Assembly (NCBI GenBank): GCA_944472135.2
Contig: OX235262.1
Location: forward strand, 23,731,362 to 23,795,361
Reading direction: 5' to 3'
Length of the DNA: 64,000 nucleotides
From: Trichobilharzia regenti
Lineage: Eukaryota > Platyhelminthes > Trematoda > Strigeidida > Schistosomatidae
The notes below the pieces were generated by a model. The model searched no databases. It was not told the DNA's origin and saw only the letters and a program-made list of their open reading frames with translations. Of this stretch, positions 12,040 to 23,311 are shown one piece after another (within the stretch, counting starts at the first letter, position 1; each line of letters starts with the position of its first letter). Position numbers and translations under genes: made by a program.

Positions 12040-13440
12040 TTTATATTCAGGGTGAGAGTAGCAGTATCAGCCATATGGGTCTGTTTCGTTTGCATTAAAA
12101 CCTCCAGTTTGGAGTGTTTGGAATCTAGAAGCCATTGGTATATTTATTCGATACCCGATAGACAGTAGAGAAAGACTCTTCAATGCTAGCCAGTTTTGTG
12201 ACCTATATGGATGAGGGGATTTAAAAATAAAGTGTTGATGGTTTTAACAACACAGGTTGATGTTGTCAGGCATGAGAAATTAAGTTCCTAGATCAACGGC
12301 CAATATAATCGACTCCATATGAAAAGCAGCTAAATTGATAGATACATTCAGTGATGGACAGCCTAGGTACACCGTTATTCAATCTTTGGATCAAAACCGG
12401 TTGTGTGTAGGATATACGCTGTAGCTTACTGAAATTGGACGTTCTTTGAATCGATTTTCCCAACTTGTTGGTTAGTATTTCATTTGGTGTAACATGTTTG
12501 AATTGTAGTCATATATATATATACAGGCTTCTTGGTAATTAGATACAAAAGAGTTCTTTTCTGTTCTCTTGGCTTTGAGTTTAGTGACGAACTAACTACT
12601 CAGGGTAGCTGTTTTCAGTTCATCTTTAATCACATCTTCTGAACGAGTAGATCTGACCTCTTAGCTGGGGGTCATCACCTAACTTCTTCTTCACCTGAAA
12701 GGAACGAAGCTGTGAAAATGAGAATAGTTTCTGATCCAATTCTTTTTCTAATACTCACTGTTTTATTTAATGCTATCAGCTGATCTTCTTGTGAGAAGGT
12801 TGTGTAAAAAGGCAATTTTACTTTGAAGTACTTGTTCACCCATGAATTCGATATCTGAATGTACTTCATTGAATTGAGATATTATTACGTTCCTGTCTAA
12901 ATCATTTTCACAAAGGATGACCGTATCATGCATATATTAACAATATTATGAGAATACTACGAAAAGTTTGTTTAAAATGCGATTTATGAGTTTACTCAGA
13001 AAGAGGTTTGCTAACATGGAACCCAATAGGAAACCCACTGCCATCCTATTACCTATCTATAGAGATCATTTTCAAATTAAAATTCACTTTCACGGTAAAC
13101 TTTAATGACAGTTATATGAGCATTTCTGCTGGGATCTCAATATTTTTGAACCTGTTATTCATTGTTCATAGATGTAATCAACCGTTTCAATCAAAGGCAC
13201 ATTTGTAAATAGAGATTTTAATGTCCAAAAGTATTGTATTTTTATCTTTGATGTTAATATTTTTTTAATTCTTTCTGTGTAAGGGTTTTAGGACAGTTAC
13301 AGACCATTTGTTCAAAGCACAGCAGGTTGCATTCCTCACGTCTAGCATTGCGCATAACGATATTTCAGGTTTATGTACTTTGTCTGGGTCATATATTCTT
13401 GGTGAATCGATACCCATGGGTTTACTCAGCTCCTATTAAA
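12040..13440 (-). mobile_element. PLE copy with RT remnant
   Basis: The minus strand carries a decayed Penelope-like element. A remnant DGSGFPIGFH at about 13005-13040 corresponds to the DGxAMGSPxGP motif of the reverse transcriptase, and the downstream part 12040-12620 is the inverted counterpart of 58380-58890 (shared ctagccagttttgt, gatacccgatagac and others). It ends just before the SLC33A1 exon at 13520. Confidence 0.6.
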
Positions 13441-13519
13441 GTTTTTCATCTCCTCATTATAAGTAAATAAACTTTGAAAAATTAATTTTTTAAAAATTGT
13501 TTCTAATTTCTTATTCTAG

Positions 13520-14253
13520 GTTTCCTCTATTTCTGGGGCGTTACTTTCATGGTGACCAATACACTATTGGTATTATTTAAACATGAAAAAGGTTCAAAAT
13601 TGGACACTGAATTTCGTAAATGTTTATGTAAAATATATCATAAATTATTTAAACGGAAAATGCTACAAAGATCACAAAATTCTAATCATCACAATCATAA
13701 CTGTATACAAAGCATTAATACGAATAATTTAATTCAAGACACTATAAGTGGACAAAATTCCAGTTCAATGAATTCACCTAGTTGTGAAGATATTAATGAA
13801 GACACTAGTATTATTATAGATGATTTAAAAGTCCCGCCAAAATCAAAATGTTTTAAACAAACAAAAGATCAATGTTTAAAGACAAAAAAAAATATAGAAG
13901 ATTGCACAGAACTTGAATTAATTGACAGAACGAAACACTTACTAATTAATAGTAGTAATAATGATATTAGTAATAAAATTAACCATCAAGAGAATCATAT
14001 TAACACAGAACCAATAGACTCTAATGCCTACTTAAATGATAACACTGTAATTACTGACAGAGATAACAATGATCATGATCACAGTGGAAATAACGTGAAC
14101 GCTAACAATACTCATTCTGACGATTCTAATGAAACAAGTGAAACTAGTCGAACAGAAAATAATTTATCACTTGTTGATACATATCGTGTTATGTTCGGTG
14201 TGATTCGATTGAAGCCTATATGGCAATTTTTAATTCTACTCACAACAGTAAAA
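13520..14253 (+). CDS. SLC33A1: SLC33A1 (acetyl-CoA transporter) internal exon with long Asn-rich loop
   Basis: This exon encodes the end of one membrane helix, a long hydrophilic loop, and the start of the next helix of the acetyl-CoA transporter SLC33A1/AT-1, which moves acetyl-CoA into the ER lumen (family knowledge). The acceptor is the AG at 13518-13519 after a T-rich tract; the first codon is split (phase 1) and the reading starts GFLYFWGVTF, close to the GFLFFWGTVF-type segment of animal homologues. The donor is gtaagt at 14254 and the exon ends in phase 0. The last 28 codons (LVDTYRVMFGV...LLTTVK) match the conserved DTYKLLF region. Between these two matches lie about 190 residues rich in Asn, Ser, His and Asp where animal homologues, as I recall them, have roughly 15. 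The open frame continues past the donor to 14394, but that part has no similarity to the family. Confidence 0.92.
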
Positions 14254-14760
14254 GTAAGTATTAAATACTGTTTTCGAAAAAAAAAACTAGTAAATTTGAT
14301 TCATTTGAGTGTAACTGATCTCACTTACTTTCAAAAGTTTATATTTCAGTTTATTCGTTCACCAGTGAATGTTATTTTGTTCCATCACCACTAAATGACT
14401 AGTATATAGGAAGAATTTAAACCGAATCTAGACAGTATGTATTAGATAAGAAATCTCCTGAAGATGTATAACAACTGCTAAAATAAATAAAATAATGAAT
14501 TTTCAGTTGTTTTAATGACTGTCATGGAAAACGCGGTAAAAATAATTCAAATATTTTTAATGCTTTATATATCTGGTAAATGAGCGGCATTATGCTCCTC
14601 TACAAACTTAAATTTCCTCCAGTTTATTCAACTTACATCCTGCTTCAATTAATGACTAATGAGTCATCTACTTTATTAATTCAAAGTTTTGTTAAAAATA
14701 ATCTAGATGTATTACAGTGTGAAGATCACTGTCAATGATATACAATACTATACATTTAAT
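14254..14760. other. Start of SLC33A1 intron, unassigned
   Basis: Begins with the donor gtaagt. The sequence is AT-rich, and no repeat or gene was recognised before the SINE at 14770. Confidence 0.5.
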
Positions 14761-14764
14761 TCAA

Positions 14765-15010
14765 TTTTGAATTTTCCCGACGATTGGTTGAGCCGAAGGG
14801 CTCAGTCTCAGGTGGACATGTAGGCTGCCTGTGCAGATGCTTCGACAATGTCTGTTCAAGTAAATTGAAGTCACTTGATGGATAGTGACTAGCAGGGGAA
14901 TCCAGAATGCGCATTTTGTCCTATTTTTGTGGCTTATCAGCCGGTACGCCCAGACAATGAGTCTCAAGAAGGACGAAATGCGCATGCTGGATTCCGCTGC
15001 TAGTCATTAC
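14765..15010. repeat. Sm-alpha-like hammerhead repeat, inverted pieces (type alpha)
   Basis: It starts with the antisense flank ttttcccgacgattggttgag...gtctcaggtggac, then an antisense hammerhead-like region (14876-14945), then a sense one (14948-15003). Stem I (AUCCAG-type/CUGGAU), stem II (GUC/GGAC) and the palindromic AUGCGCAU helix III are visible, but the cores read CUGAUAA and ACAAUGA, so both look inactive. Confidence 0.65.
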
Positions 15011-15204
15011 CCACTAATTAATACTATACATTGATGATTGCTTACTTGAATGACGCTCTTGATAACAAAAATATTGTGAGCTGAGTAATTTTGGTTTGCA
15101 AAAGATACTTTGGTACAATTTCACCTCAAATTGTGTAAACTGCGAAATTATCTGCTAATGGAGAGTTTCAAAATTAGATTATATTCTGATAGGGCTTGAA
15201 ACAG

Positions 15205-15565
15205 ATAGTATCCCTACAAACTAACTCATGAAAATTAATCTGGTGCTCGCTAGTGATTGACTGGCTACAGGGTGAATTCACCGGGAGTTCTAGTGAGAAG
15301 GTAGCTCGATCAAATCAAGCGTGAGAACAAACACTCGCCAATCACACTGGCTGGTGGTAATTGTGTTAAAATCACAAATTGGTAGAAGTTAGAATTCATA
15401 GGACGTTGGGTCGGCTCCCAGTAGCCGAATGCTCCATGAATTCGCATTGTGGCCGGAATGTCCTGGTTTCGAACACCGATAAGTTCAAAACTAAGGCGAA
15501 ATAGCTGTTGAATACTTCCTGTTTTTCAATGGTTCTCTAACTAATTTCAGTCAGCAGTCAAACTC
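15205..15565 (+). repeat. Type-beta SINE/satellite unit
   Basis: Near full unit starting with ccctacaaactaactc and ending tctaactaatttcag. The tRNA-like head is at 15400-15475. The hammerhead part keeps GCGAAAUAGCUGUU, but the core and stem II are deleted or changed. Confidence 0.6.
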
Positions 15566-15769
15566 AATTTATGATCTGTTTGTCTTCAAAAAAACTGAAA
15601 GTAAAAAGAGATCTTATCATCCAGGACTTAGTGACAATTTTTTTCCTACACAACAATCAGCCGCCTCAGTTTTGAAACTGTTTATTCCCATCTTATAATA
15701 TCTGCATTATTCTTAATTTCTTCCCTAAATGTTCTGTTGTCAACTACGGTCAAGAATTTTATGATACTT

Positions 15770-15875
15770 CCATTATGGGTACTGTATAACACTGTGGGAC
15801 TTTATCAAAACAAAAATTTACCCATAATGGAATTATACTCTACCACAGTGCACAAGTTTTATTCTTATATCTGTT
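15770..15875 (+). mobile_element. PLE terminal repeat, solo fragment
   Basis: Contains gtataacactgtggga, cataatggaattatac and tctaccacagtgcacaag, the 3' terminal segment of the PLE family at 7330-8290. No coding part is attached. Confidence 0.65.
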
Positions 15876-15894
15876 TTATGATAAACAGTGGTCT

Positions 15895-16135
15895 TTAAGT
15901 TAATTTTCGAATTCCCCTTCGATTGAAAAGCACAGTCTCTGATATCCATTACAAAGAGATGGCTCCTGTGACCAAATAACCTTGAGTTTGAAGTGATGGA
16001 CGCACGGTTCGAGTCTCATTAGGATTACTGTCACTCACATGGGGGTACAGCAAGTAGATTTGACCGAACAGTCTCAAATAAGACGAAATGCGTATCTTGG
16101 ATTACACTGCTAGTCATTAGTCAATATGATGAATG
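15895..16135 (+). repeat. Sm-alpha-like hammerhead repeat (type alpha), decayed
   Basis: Sense unit with tRNA-like head (gtgaccaaataacc, cggttcgagtctc) and tail gtctcaaataagacgaaatg followed by cttggattacactgct. Stem II and GAAA remain; the CUGANGA core is lost. Confidence 0.6.
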
Positions 16136-16404
16136 ACCTATTCACTAGAGATTTTTTATTTTACAGAAAATGAATGAGGATAAGTCATAATGAGATGAGA
16201 AGATCGGATTTCTGATTTACTAAACTTTGCTATTGTTAAAAGATTTGAGCACTATTCTGAAAGACGTTTATTGACCGCTTTTATATCGTGAACATATTGT
16301 GTTGGGTAATACAAGTACAACTAATATATATGGAGATAACTCCTGCCGGTGATTTGGAGAGGTTAACCATAGACTGAAATTTCAATATATGCGTATACTT
16401 AGTC

Positions 16405-17265
16405 ACTATTATTATTATTTCCTTTAATTCCTAAAGTAATTTAGGGCTTCAGTCACCCGTCTCCATCGCGTTCGGTTCTCTGCCAACGTTTTCGCCCCGC
16501 TCCAAGTCTGTCCACATGCTTTCATCTCCTCTTCACATGACCTCCTCCAAGTCACCCTCGCACTAGCGACCAACTCGCCGCTCCCCTTTCGGGTTCCATT
16601 CGAGCAATGGCTTGTCTAGTGATGTCACTTGATGGTTTCCTCAGAGTATGGCCAATCCATCTCCATTTCCTCCTGCTTATTTGTTGCACAATCGGTTTCT
16701 GGTTGGTTCGCTCATTGCCAGAGGTCTCTGTTGCTGATCTTTTCTGGCCATCTGATCTGGAGTATTGAACGAAGGCAGCCAGCTGTTGATAATCTGTAGT
16801 CTATTTGAGGTGCTCTTTATGACACAGCAAGTCTCTGATCCGTATAGAGAGCAGCACTGACTTCACGTTGGATTTGAAAATTCAGATCTTATTTTTCTTA
16901 CTGAGTGCTGTTGGCCTGCACACAGACTTGAGAGAAATGAAAACTTGCCTTGCTTTCCTGATCCTCCCTTTGATGTCCTCGTCAGTTCCACCTGTAGTTG
17001 AAATGATGCCTCCCAGGTAGTAAGGTAGAGGGGCTTGCTTTTATCAGGTTCCTTCCATTTATGCTTATTGTTGTCTGTTGTTGTTGTTGCTGTCAGTGTT
17101 GGCCAGGAATCTTCATCACCTCTGCTTTGTCTATGTTCCCCCGAAAAAAATGCTATCTTTGATGCTTCTTCTGCCAACTTGTTGCTTTTCACTTACATAT
17201 TTTCCAGTTTGTGGGAAATCAGACATATATCATCGGTGAAGTCCAAATCCTTCAAGTTTTTTGTG
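16405..17265 (-). mobile_element. RTE-B-like LINE fragment
   Basis: An older antisense RTE-B 3' region, with a TTATT tail at 16405 and traces of [24 protein letters not shown] and GGIISTTGGT. It extends toward the catalytic-site region (MISHKLE) at 17220. Several frameshifts. Confidence 0.7.
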
Positions 17266-17269
17266 TGGA

Positions 17270-17400
17270 TCCACTTAGTCACTATGGTAGTATGTAATTC
17301 TTTATTGATTTGTTTACTGAGAGTGTTACACATTGAGCGGTATAATTTACTATATGACGAAGCTTCAAACATAATTCATCAATCATAATAATTTCAGTTA
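17270..17400 (-). mobile_element. PLE terminal repeat remnant
   Basis: Antisense traces of the PLE 3' end (cactatggtagtatgtaatt, gatttgtttactgagagtg), comparable with 43640-43700. Confidence 0.45.
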
Positions 17401-17689
17401 TGACTCTGTATGATTTCGAAACCTGAGTTTTCTAGTTGTGTTTTCCAAACGCATCAACCTAAAGGTGGAGGCACTCCAATTAACTTATGCGTTGTAAAGT
17501 CATCAAGGATAATATCCATTGTCAAATTGTATAATCGAATGGAAAGATGGGAAGTTAAACACCAGAGTTTATGGGAAACCCACACGTTTAAAACGATATT
17601 TTAATTTCGATTCACCCCAGCCTACACCAATAAGAATATGATTTGTTTCAAGTTTGACTACTGACTTCAATCAGTAGGAGAATTATTGA

Positions 17690-18125
17690 AAAACAGGAAG
17701 TATTCGACAGCTATTTCGCCCTAGTTTGGGACTCATCAGTAGTACCATCATGCCGGGATGCGAAACTAGAAATTTCCGACTACACTGTGACCTCACGGAG
17801 TATTCAGACACTGGGAGCTGACCCAGTGTCTTATGAATTCTAACTTCTACCAAGTTGTGATTTTAACGCGTCAACCACCAGTCAGTGTGATTGGTGAGTG
17901 TTTGTCCTTACTCCCGACCAAGCCATTGAATGAGATCCCCGCGACTGAATGGTGTGAGGGCTTGCCTTTTAACCAGAAATTCTTGGTTCGTATTCCGGTA
18001 GATGCTTACTGCCAGTGAGTCCTACACTGCGACGTAACAGCTGTTCAGTTCTCTCTGATATCTAATGGTTCTCCAAATGATATCAATCCATAGTCATAGT
18101 ATCGAACAAATTTAATCCCAACAAA
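17690..18125. repeat. Inverted pair of type-beta SINEs; one hammerhead with intact core
   Basis: An antisense unit (17690 to about 17935) is followed by a sense unit (to 18095), head to head. In the antisense unit the hammerhead at 17700-17745 has every core base: CUGAUGA, then stem II GUCC/GGGC with a CAAACUA loop, GAAA, UAGCUGU and the cleavage-site GUC. Stem I (GUACUA against GAAUAC) has two mismatches. The sense unit's core (CCAGUGA) is broken. Confidence 0.75.
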
Positions 18126-18975
18126 CCAACTCTTAAAAAACAGGATTCGTAAAATGGTTAAGTAATACAACCAGGGAGAATTGAAGACAGAAACTAAGAC
18201 ATATAATAGAAGTTTCAAGCGATAATAATGGCAATAATAGTAATAGTGACATGTAGGCTAGACATGCACAGAATGACGGTACTACCGGTAATATGCAATT
18301 TGAATCATCGGTAGTACTTTCATGCAAAGAGAGAACCTCAGAAACCATACGTTGATTTCTTAACAATGCGGGAATAAAAGTGGTCCACAGACTCACTTAG
18401 AAACAAGCCGTATCGATGAAGGAATCCCATGGAGCCTATTAAATAAAACATTTTTTTATTTAGTATCCTGCGATGATTATCACGTCAAATACATAGGTCA
18501 AAGTAGTAGGGTGGTGTTAGTCAGACTATTGGTGGAGCAAAATCCTAACAAAATCTACATTAGTTGACCCAAATAAGATATGAAACCTGGAGAATAGCTT
18601 AGCTTCAGTGCTAAATGCAACTACAAACAATTATACACTAGGACGAGATACTTTGACAGTCTTAAAATCTAGTACAACAGGGTTGCGAGAGGGATCTAAT
18701 GATAACTCAACCTTTATTTATCAAATCAACCGAAAGTAGATGCAACAGACATGAATCAACAACTGTCCCAGGTATTTGAAAAATTCTACTGGCCTTACGA
18801 TAAATAGGAAGGATCAAAGAAAACTATAAAGTTAAGGTTTCCAGGATATGTATTTATAATTAATATGATTATGAACAGCAATGAATTTTGTTTGAAAGCT
18901 TATCTTCCAGTAAATAATACTGTTTTAGTGTTTAGTATGTCTAATAGACAAATCAATGTGACCTTGGATTACGGG
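18120..18975 (+). mobile_element. PLE fragment: linker, GIY-YIG remnant and 3' end
   Basis: Plus-strand traces of the Asn-rich linker (aataatggcaataatagtaa), the YKEG/GIKV region in mutated form, tacataggtcaaagtag (YIGQSS) at 18491, and the common 3' end with aatactgttttagtg and aatagacaaatcaatgtg near 18950. Related to 46000-47350 and 51270-52640. Many stops. Confidence 0.7.
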
Positions 18976-18979
18976 AAAT

Positions 18980-20015
18980 ACGGACAGAATAGCATAAATC
19001 TAACCCTGAAAGAAACGATATTTGAAAATGCACTGATCAACTAGGTGAATTTTATGTGCTGTCACAAACTGTTTGTATTATGTGTTTATTTGAGATGGAT
19101 AAACAATAAAATAAATTATACTGAGTCTTTCTACTTATGCATTCAGTTACCCTGAATACTTTTCAGATGGCTAGTTTTGTTAACAGTCTAAGTTGTTGAG
19201 CAGTGGCTTCGCAGATGCCTTAATTGTAGAAATAAAAGGAATCACTTGGTTAAAAGTCATGTGGGCCTATTTCGTACATAGATTAATTTATGCATTTGTC
19301 GGCATACTTAATCCGACTAAGTTCGTTTCTTTGAATGGACACAAGGTTTGAAAATGCGGCCAAAATAGTAGGTGGCACACCATCACACTGCACTCTGAAT
19401 TGTTGTTAGATGTGTTGGACACAGTCAACAGAAAATTCCGGACTCTGGGTTAGGGCATCTTGGAGATAACCAGTTGTCAGTAAGGGGCATCTGCAATCTT
19501 GAAGAAACTCATGTCTTCTCTGACAGTTGAACGTAAGTCAGTCAGAGACGTTACCACTGTGTTATTCGGCCTCACAATTGATCTCGTGTAGGAACTTAAT
19601 GGATATTTTGACTAAATACTAGGTAGTAACTGGTGTAATGCTTCTAGACCGAATTTGATCCATCACCTTCATTTCATATTACTTATAATAATCCAATGAA
19701 ATGCATGAAACATTATCACATCTTCACTTAAGAAATTCCTCCAGTGAACTGAAATATGCAATAGTCATCTTTAAACTTTTATAAAACCAGGTTATTGTCA
19801 ATGTTACTAATGAATACTGAGATAGCAATTTATGAATTTGTGAGTCACCTGATGAAATATATACTTCAAAAGAGATTTTTACGGCAAAAGGTAATCTTTG
19901 TACCATTTAATTTATAATTCGAATCTGTTAAACAATGAATTATATCCAAAGTCTCCATTTATACGTTTAGAAGACAAAAGGATTGAGCCAAGAAATGCTT
20001 ACTTTTCAATAAGAT
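18980..20015. other. Unassigned intronic stretch
   Basis: No gene or named repeat was recognised over about 1 kb. The short open frames have no similarity I can name. Confidence 0.5.
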
Positions 20016-20017
20016 TC

Positions 20018-20385
20018 AATCGGTGGATGGTGACTAGTAGTGGAATATATGATGCGCATTTCGTCATATTTGAGACCCCATCATCTGGATGTACTTGTAT
20101 GCCCCACTGAGCGGTGGTGTTCCCATCGCTGCTCAAGCCTAGTACCCATCGTTTCAAACACCATCACTCACTGGGAAATGCAATTACATCCAGATGACGA
20201 GTCTTGAATAGGACGAGGTGCGCATACTGCATTCCACTGCTAGTCACTGTCAACCAAGTGACTTCAATTTACCTGACCAGACATTGTTGGAGTATCTATA
20301 TAAGCAGCCGACATGTCAACCTGAGACCGAGGACTTCGGTCCAGTCAGTTAATGGGAAAATCTAAAATTGAACTTAATAATTTTC
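20018..20385. repeat. Sm-alpha-like repeats, inverted pair (type alpha)
   Basis: Antisense unit 20018-20110 faces sense unit about 20150-20270, followed by the common flank (gacatgtcaacctgagaccgagg, gggaaaatctaaaattgaa). In the sense unit the core reads AUGACGA, with only C3 changed, and GAAA reads GAGG. In the antisense unit the core reads AUGAUGG. Both retain helix III UGCGCA. Confidence 0.7.
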
Positions 20386-20389
20386 AATA

Positions 20390-21295
20390 AGATTGCTGTT
20401 TCTGGCAACAATCACAAAGTGAACAATTTAAATGAATCGAGGCAGGTTATTTTAAACTTCAAAACGTCTTGTTACACACATGAGATAGTAAAGATTACAT
20501 GAATAATAATCAGCACCATGAAACTTCCCTACTCATGAAAGACATTACAATACGCTATCTATTATTATTATTCTTGGGAGAGGGGTGCATAATTATAGGA
20601 TTAGTAGGCAAAATTAAAACATTACATAACATGATGTGAAATTTGATAAGATAGAGTTCGGCATTGCAAAAAAATATTTGATTCTGAATGACAAATGGGA
20701 AAAGTGAAGTAATACCGGAAACATTTCGAGCTGAGAACAGTAAAACATTAAAAAAAAATAAGTAAATAAATGTTTGTCCTTTTACGGCCAAGTCAGAGGT
20801 AGGTATTGCACATACTTATTTTGTCTTGAATTAATGAGTGACCAAGGCATCCACTGTCTTTAGAAGTTTATATCGAAGATTATGCGACAAGTTAGCATGA
20901 ATTCAACAGATGATCCTATAACCATGCTCAGGGTTTATAGAGTGACGGAAGTCGATCAAGTGTTCTAAAATACAGCTTTTCACACCCTTTCTTTCTCCCT
21001 TGTAAAACCATACTGGTATAAGTTCTCGTATTCGTATGGGAAGAATTCTGTGACTACAGACAATTTATCTTGCTCCACAAGAGCGGGTGAACTGATAGAT
21101 GAGCATGGAGACAATTACAAGAGGCAGCTTACCTTTTGACGAAATGGAGAACAGTGTACTGCTTGTGAATAATAATTGTAGTTTTGCAGCATGGGATGTC
21201 TTACTGAGTGATTCAGAGAGACTATTTTTGAGCATATCTTAAGCCTAACCATCTTTGAATTCTAAATTTATGAAGGTGGTTTTATTTGGAACTGA
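20390..21295. other. Unassigned intronic stretch
   Basis: AT-rich. No gene recognised; the minus-strand frame 20555-20791 has no similarity I can name. Confidence 0.5.
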
Positions 21296-21299
21296 GTCA

Positions 21300-21712
21300 G
21301 TGATCCGACGGACTGCTTATCTTCCATGTTTCTGTCGACAACTAAGTTGGAATAACCCTACTCTGCGAACGTGCCTTTTGAGAAGCAAAGTTCTGAGTCA
21401 ATGCAGTCAGAACTATAAATGTTTCTTATCCTAAAGCGCAGCGAGCGAATTAAGTTCTTCTTCTCGAAGATAGGAACCGAACTATAAAAGTTATTTAGTT
21501 GTCCATTCCATCTACGTTTCCGATGGATGAATCTTTTGAGAGATCCATCGTGACGTCTAGTGATGCGTACACCAAGAGAAGGAATACCTAGTTCAGATTT
21601 CTTTTCTATGATAAATAACAAAGAAGGATGGCAGTTGTTGGGTTCAAACAAGGTATCATCGAGGATTAAGCCCTGATTGCAAGTGACAAAATTGTCATCC
21701 ACGTATCTTGTC
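21300..21712 (-). mobile_element. PLE reverse transcriptase, C-terminal part
   Basis: The minus-strand frame begins at motif C, RYVDDNFV (21690-21712), and continues CHPSLLFIIEKKSELGIP, RITRRHDGSLKR, the typical RT-to-linker part of PLE proteins, to LCFSKGTFAE. Most of it is open. The upstream RT part lies at 22400-22745 on the same strand, and an RTE-B piece sits between them. Confidence 0.8.
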
Positions 21713-21751
21713 TAAATGTCAAAGTGACCGATATTTTGAAAAAGTTAAGGA

Positions 21752-22400
21752 TTTTCAATCAGCCAGTAGTGGGGCTGGCAGCGGTTCCGTCGCAATGCCA
21801 TCTGAAAGACGTCACTTCCTTCACTTATCTAGGAAGCATCGTTTCAACTAAAGGTGGAAGGGATCAAGATGTCAAAGTCAGAATCGTAAAAGTAAGACAA
21901 ACATTCATCACTCTGAAATCAGTTTGGAAATCTTCTTCACTCGACGTAAAGGGCGGAATTCGGATTCCCAACACAAATGTGAAATCAGTCAGTCAGTTTT
22001 TCTATATGGGTCAAAAACCTGGCGTAATTGTCACAAAAAGTATTTCCTATAGGTTGAAGACTTTTATGAAGAGCAGGTGACTTTTCTGGCTCCATAGTGA
22101 AGATCGAATAACCAGCAACAAGAAACCCTAAGAAGGAATTAACCACGAAAATGCAGATGGATTGTGTATAGGTTGAGGAGACCGTCGAATGACACCATGC
22201 TCAATGCAGGCGATCACTTCACTGTGGAACTCGAATGAAAAAAAAGAATTGTCCGAGACTGATATGGAAGAGATCATTTGGGGAGGATGGGATGAGAGAT
22301 TATGGGCGATCGTGTCACTAGTAATCTGAAGAAGACAGCAGAAAATAGTAAAAAAAAAAGTGGAGACACACTGTTGAAGTCATATTTTCCACTCGAAATC
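21752..22400 (+). mobile_element. RTE-B LINE fragment inserted in a PLE
   Basis: The plus strand encodes LKDVTSFTYLGSIVSTKGG, KVRQTFITLKSVWKSSSL and GIRIPNTNVKSVSQF, matching the RTE-B C-terminal region, then decays to a tail at about 22395 (actcgaaatc). It separates two minus-strand halves of a PLE reverse transcriptase; the RT segment carrying motif B is missing. Confidence 0.75.
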
Positions 22401-22745
22401 TAAAACAGTATTATTAATATAGCAGAGAGCTTCCATGGGGACATATTAGTAAACAGTGAAGTCACCTCTAATGGGAACATGACTTTGTCACAGACATCAA
22501 ACTCTTTAATATCCTCAATGCATTTAAATATATCATCAATGAAAAACTTATATACTTGCCTCCTAACTGGTTCCACTATTTCATCTGGCCACTGAGTGAT
22601 CCCATAATTAGGGAAAGCCGCCATATCCAGAATCCGATTGAAAGGTTTTCTTGCTTTGCGATCCTTCTTTACTCTATACAAACGTACTATTATGCAGTCG
22701 ACTGGTAGGATGTATTCATGCATATCTGACATAAAAAATTAAAGT
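22400..22745 (-). mobile_element. PLE reverse transcriptase, N-terminal part
   Basis: The minus-strand frame (110 codons) reads AFPNYGITQWPDEIVEPVRR and KVMFPLEVTSLFTNM, matching the finger region and motif A (DVxSLFTNxP) of PLE reverse transcriptases. The catalytic Asp of motif A is replaced by Glu. The remainder of the protein is at 21300-21712. Confidence 0.75.
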
Positions 22746-22804
22746 ATCTTTCAGTTGACTTCCAATTAGACGTGTCCTGTTCGTTTGACCAATTTTAAAA
22801 AAAA

Positions 22805-23035
22805 TTTCACTCCATCACATTCCCAAGGCGAACAAGCTTAAGCTTTGAAGTTTCTATAGCAGTGGAGTTTATTTTTACACGAGTAGGATTGCTAGCCTTA
22901 CGCTTAACCTTCCCTTTTTACCGGCTTGACGAGGTTTAGGAGTTTGCACTAGCTACGGATCAAGCCGCAAACCACATAAGTCGTGCACGGAAAGCATTCT
23001 ATCTATGAACCATTGATGCACTTGGTTTCACCAAT
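22805..23035 (-). repeat. tRNA-derived SINE, type gamma
   Basis: Antisense copy: body (cattcccaaggcg, gagtaggattgctagcc) and head (gtttgcactagctacgg, ccattgatgcac). It abuts the tail of the RTE-B copy at 23040. Confidence 0.65.
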
Positions 23036-23039
23036 ATTA

Positions 23040-23311
23040 TTATTACTATTATTGCTCCCTTGGGTTCCTAATGGAATATAGGGCTTTAACTACAAGTCTG
23101 CACTTGCTTCTGTCTTCCTTCTGCTGTACTTTTCACCTGCATTCATCTACGTCCATACTGTTTCAACTCCTCTTCACACGATCTCCTCCATGTCACCCCT
23201 GCACCGACGTCCCACTCGCCACTTGCTTCCCTTTCAGCCTTGTTCCATTCGAGTAATTGTCTGACGCGTGCGCGATGTCACCCAGCGATCTCCTCAGCCA
23301 GTGAGTGTCCA
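23040..23311 (-). mobile_element. RTE-B LINE, 3' end (interrupted copy, left part)
   Basis: Antisense RTE-B from the ATT-repeat tail through the region corresponding to 59033-59274 of the longest copy. The remainder of the same copy resumes at 26170. The two parts are separated by an RTE-A insertion and a deletion of about 550 bp of RTE-B. Confidence 0.85.

Noticed and set aside
14254..14394. Extension of the 13520 exon to its stop codon
   Set aside because: The similarity to SLC33A1 stops at the gtaagt donor and continues at 36423 in the right phase. An intron-retained form cannot be excluded, but there is no evidence for it.
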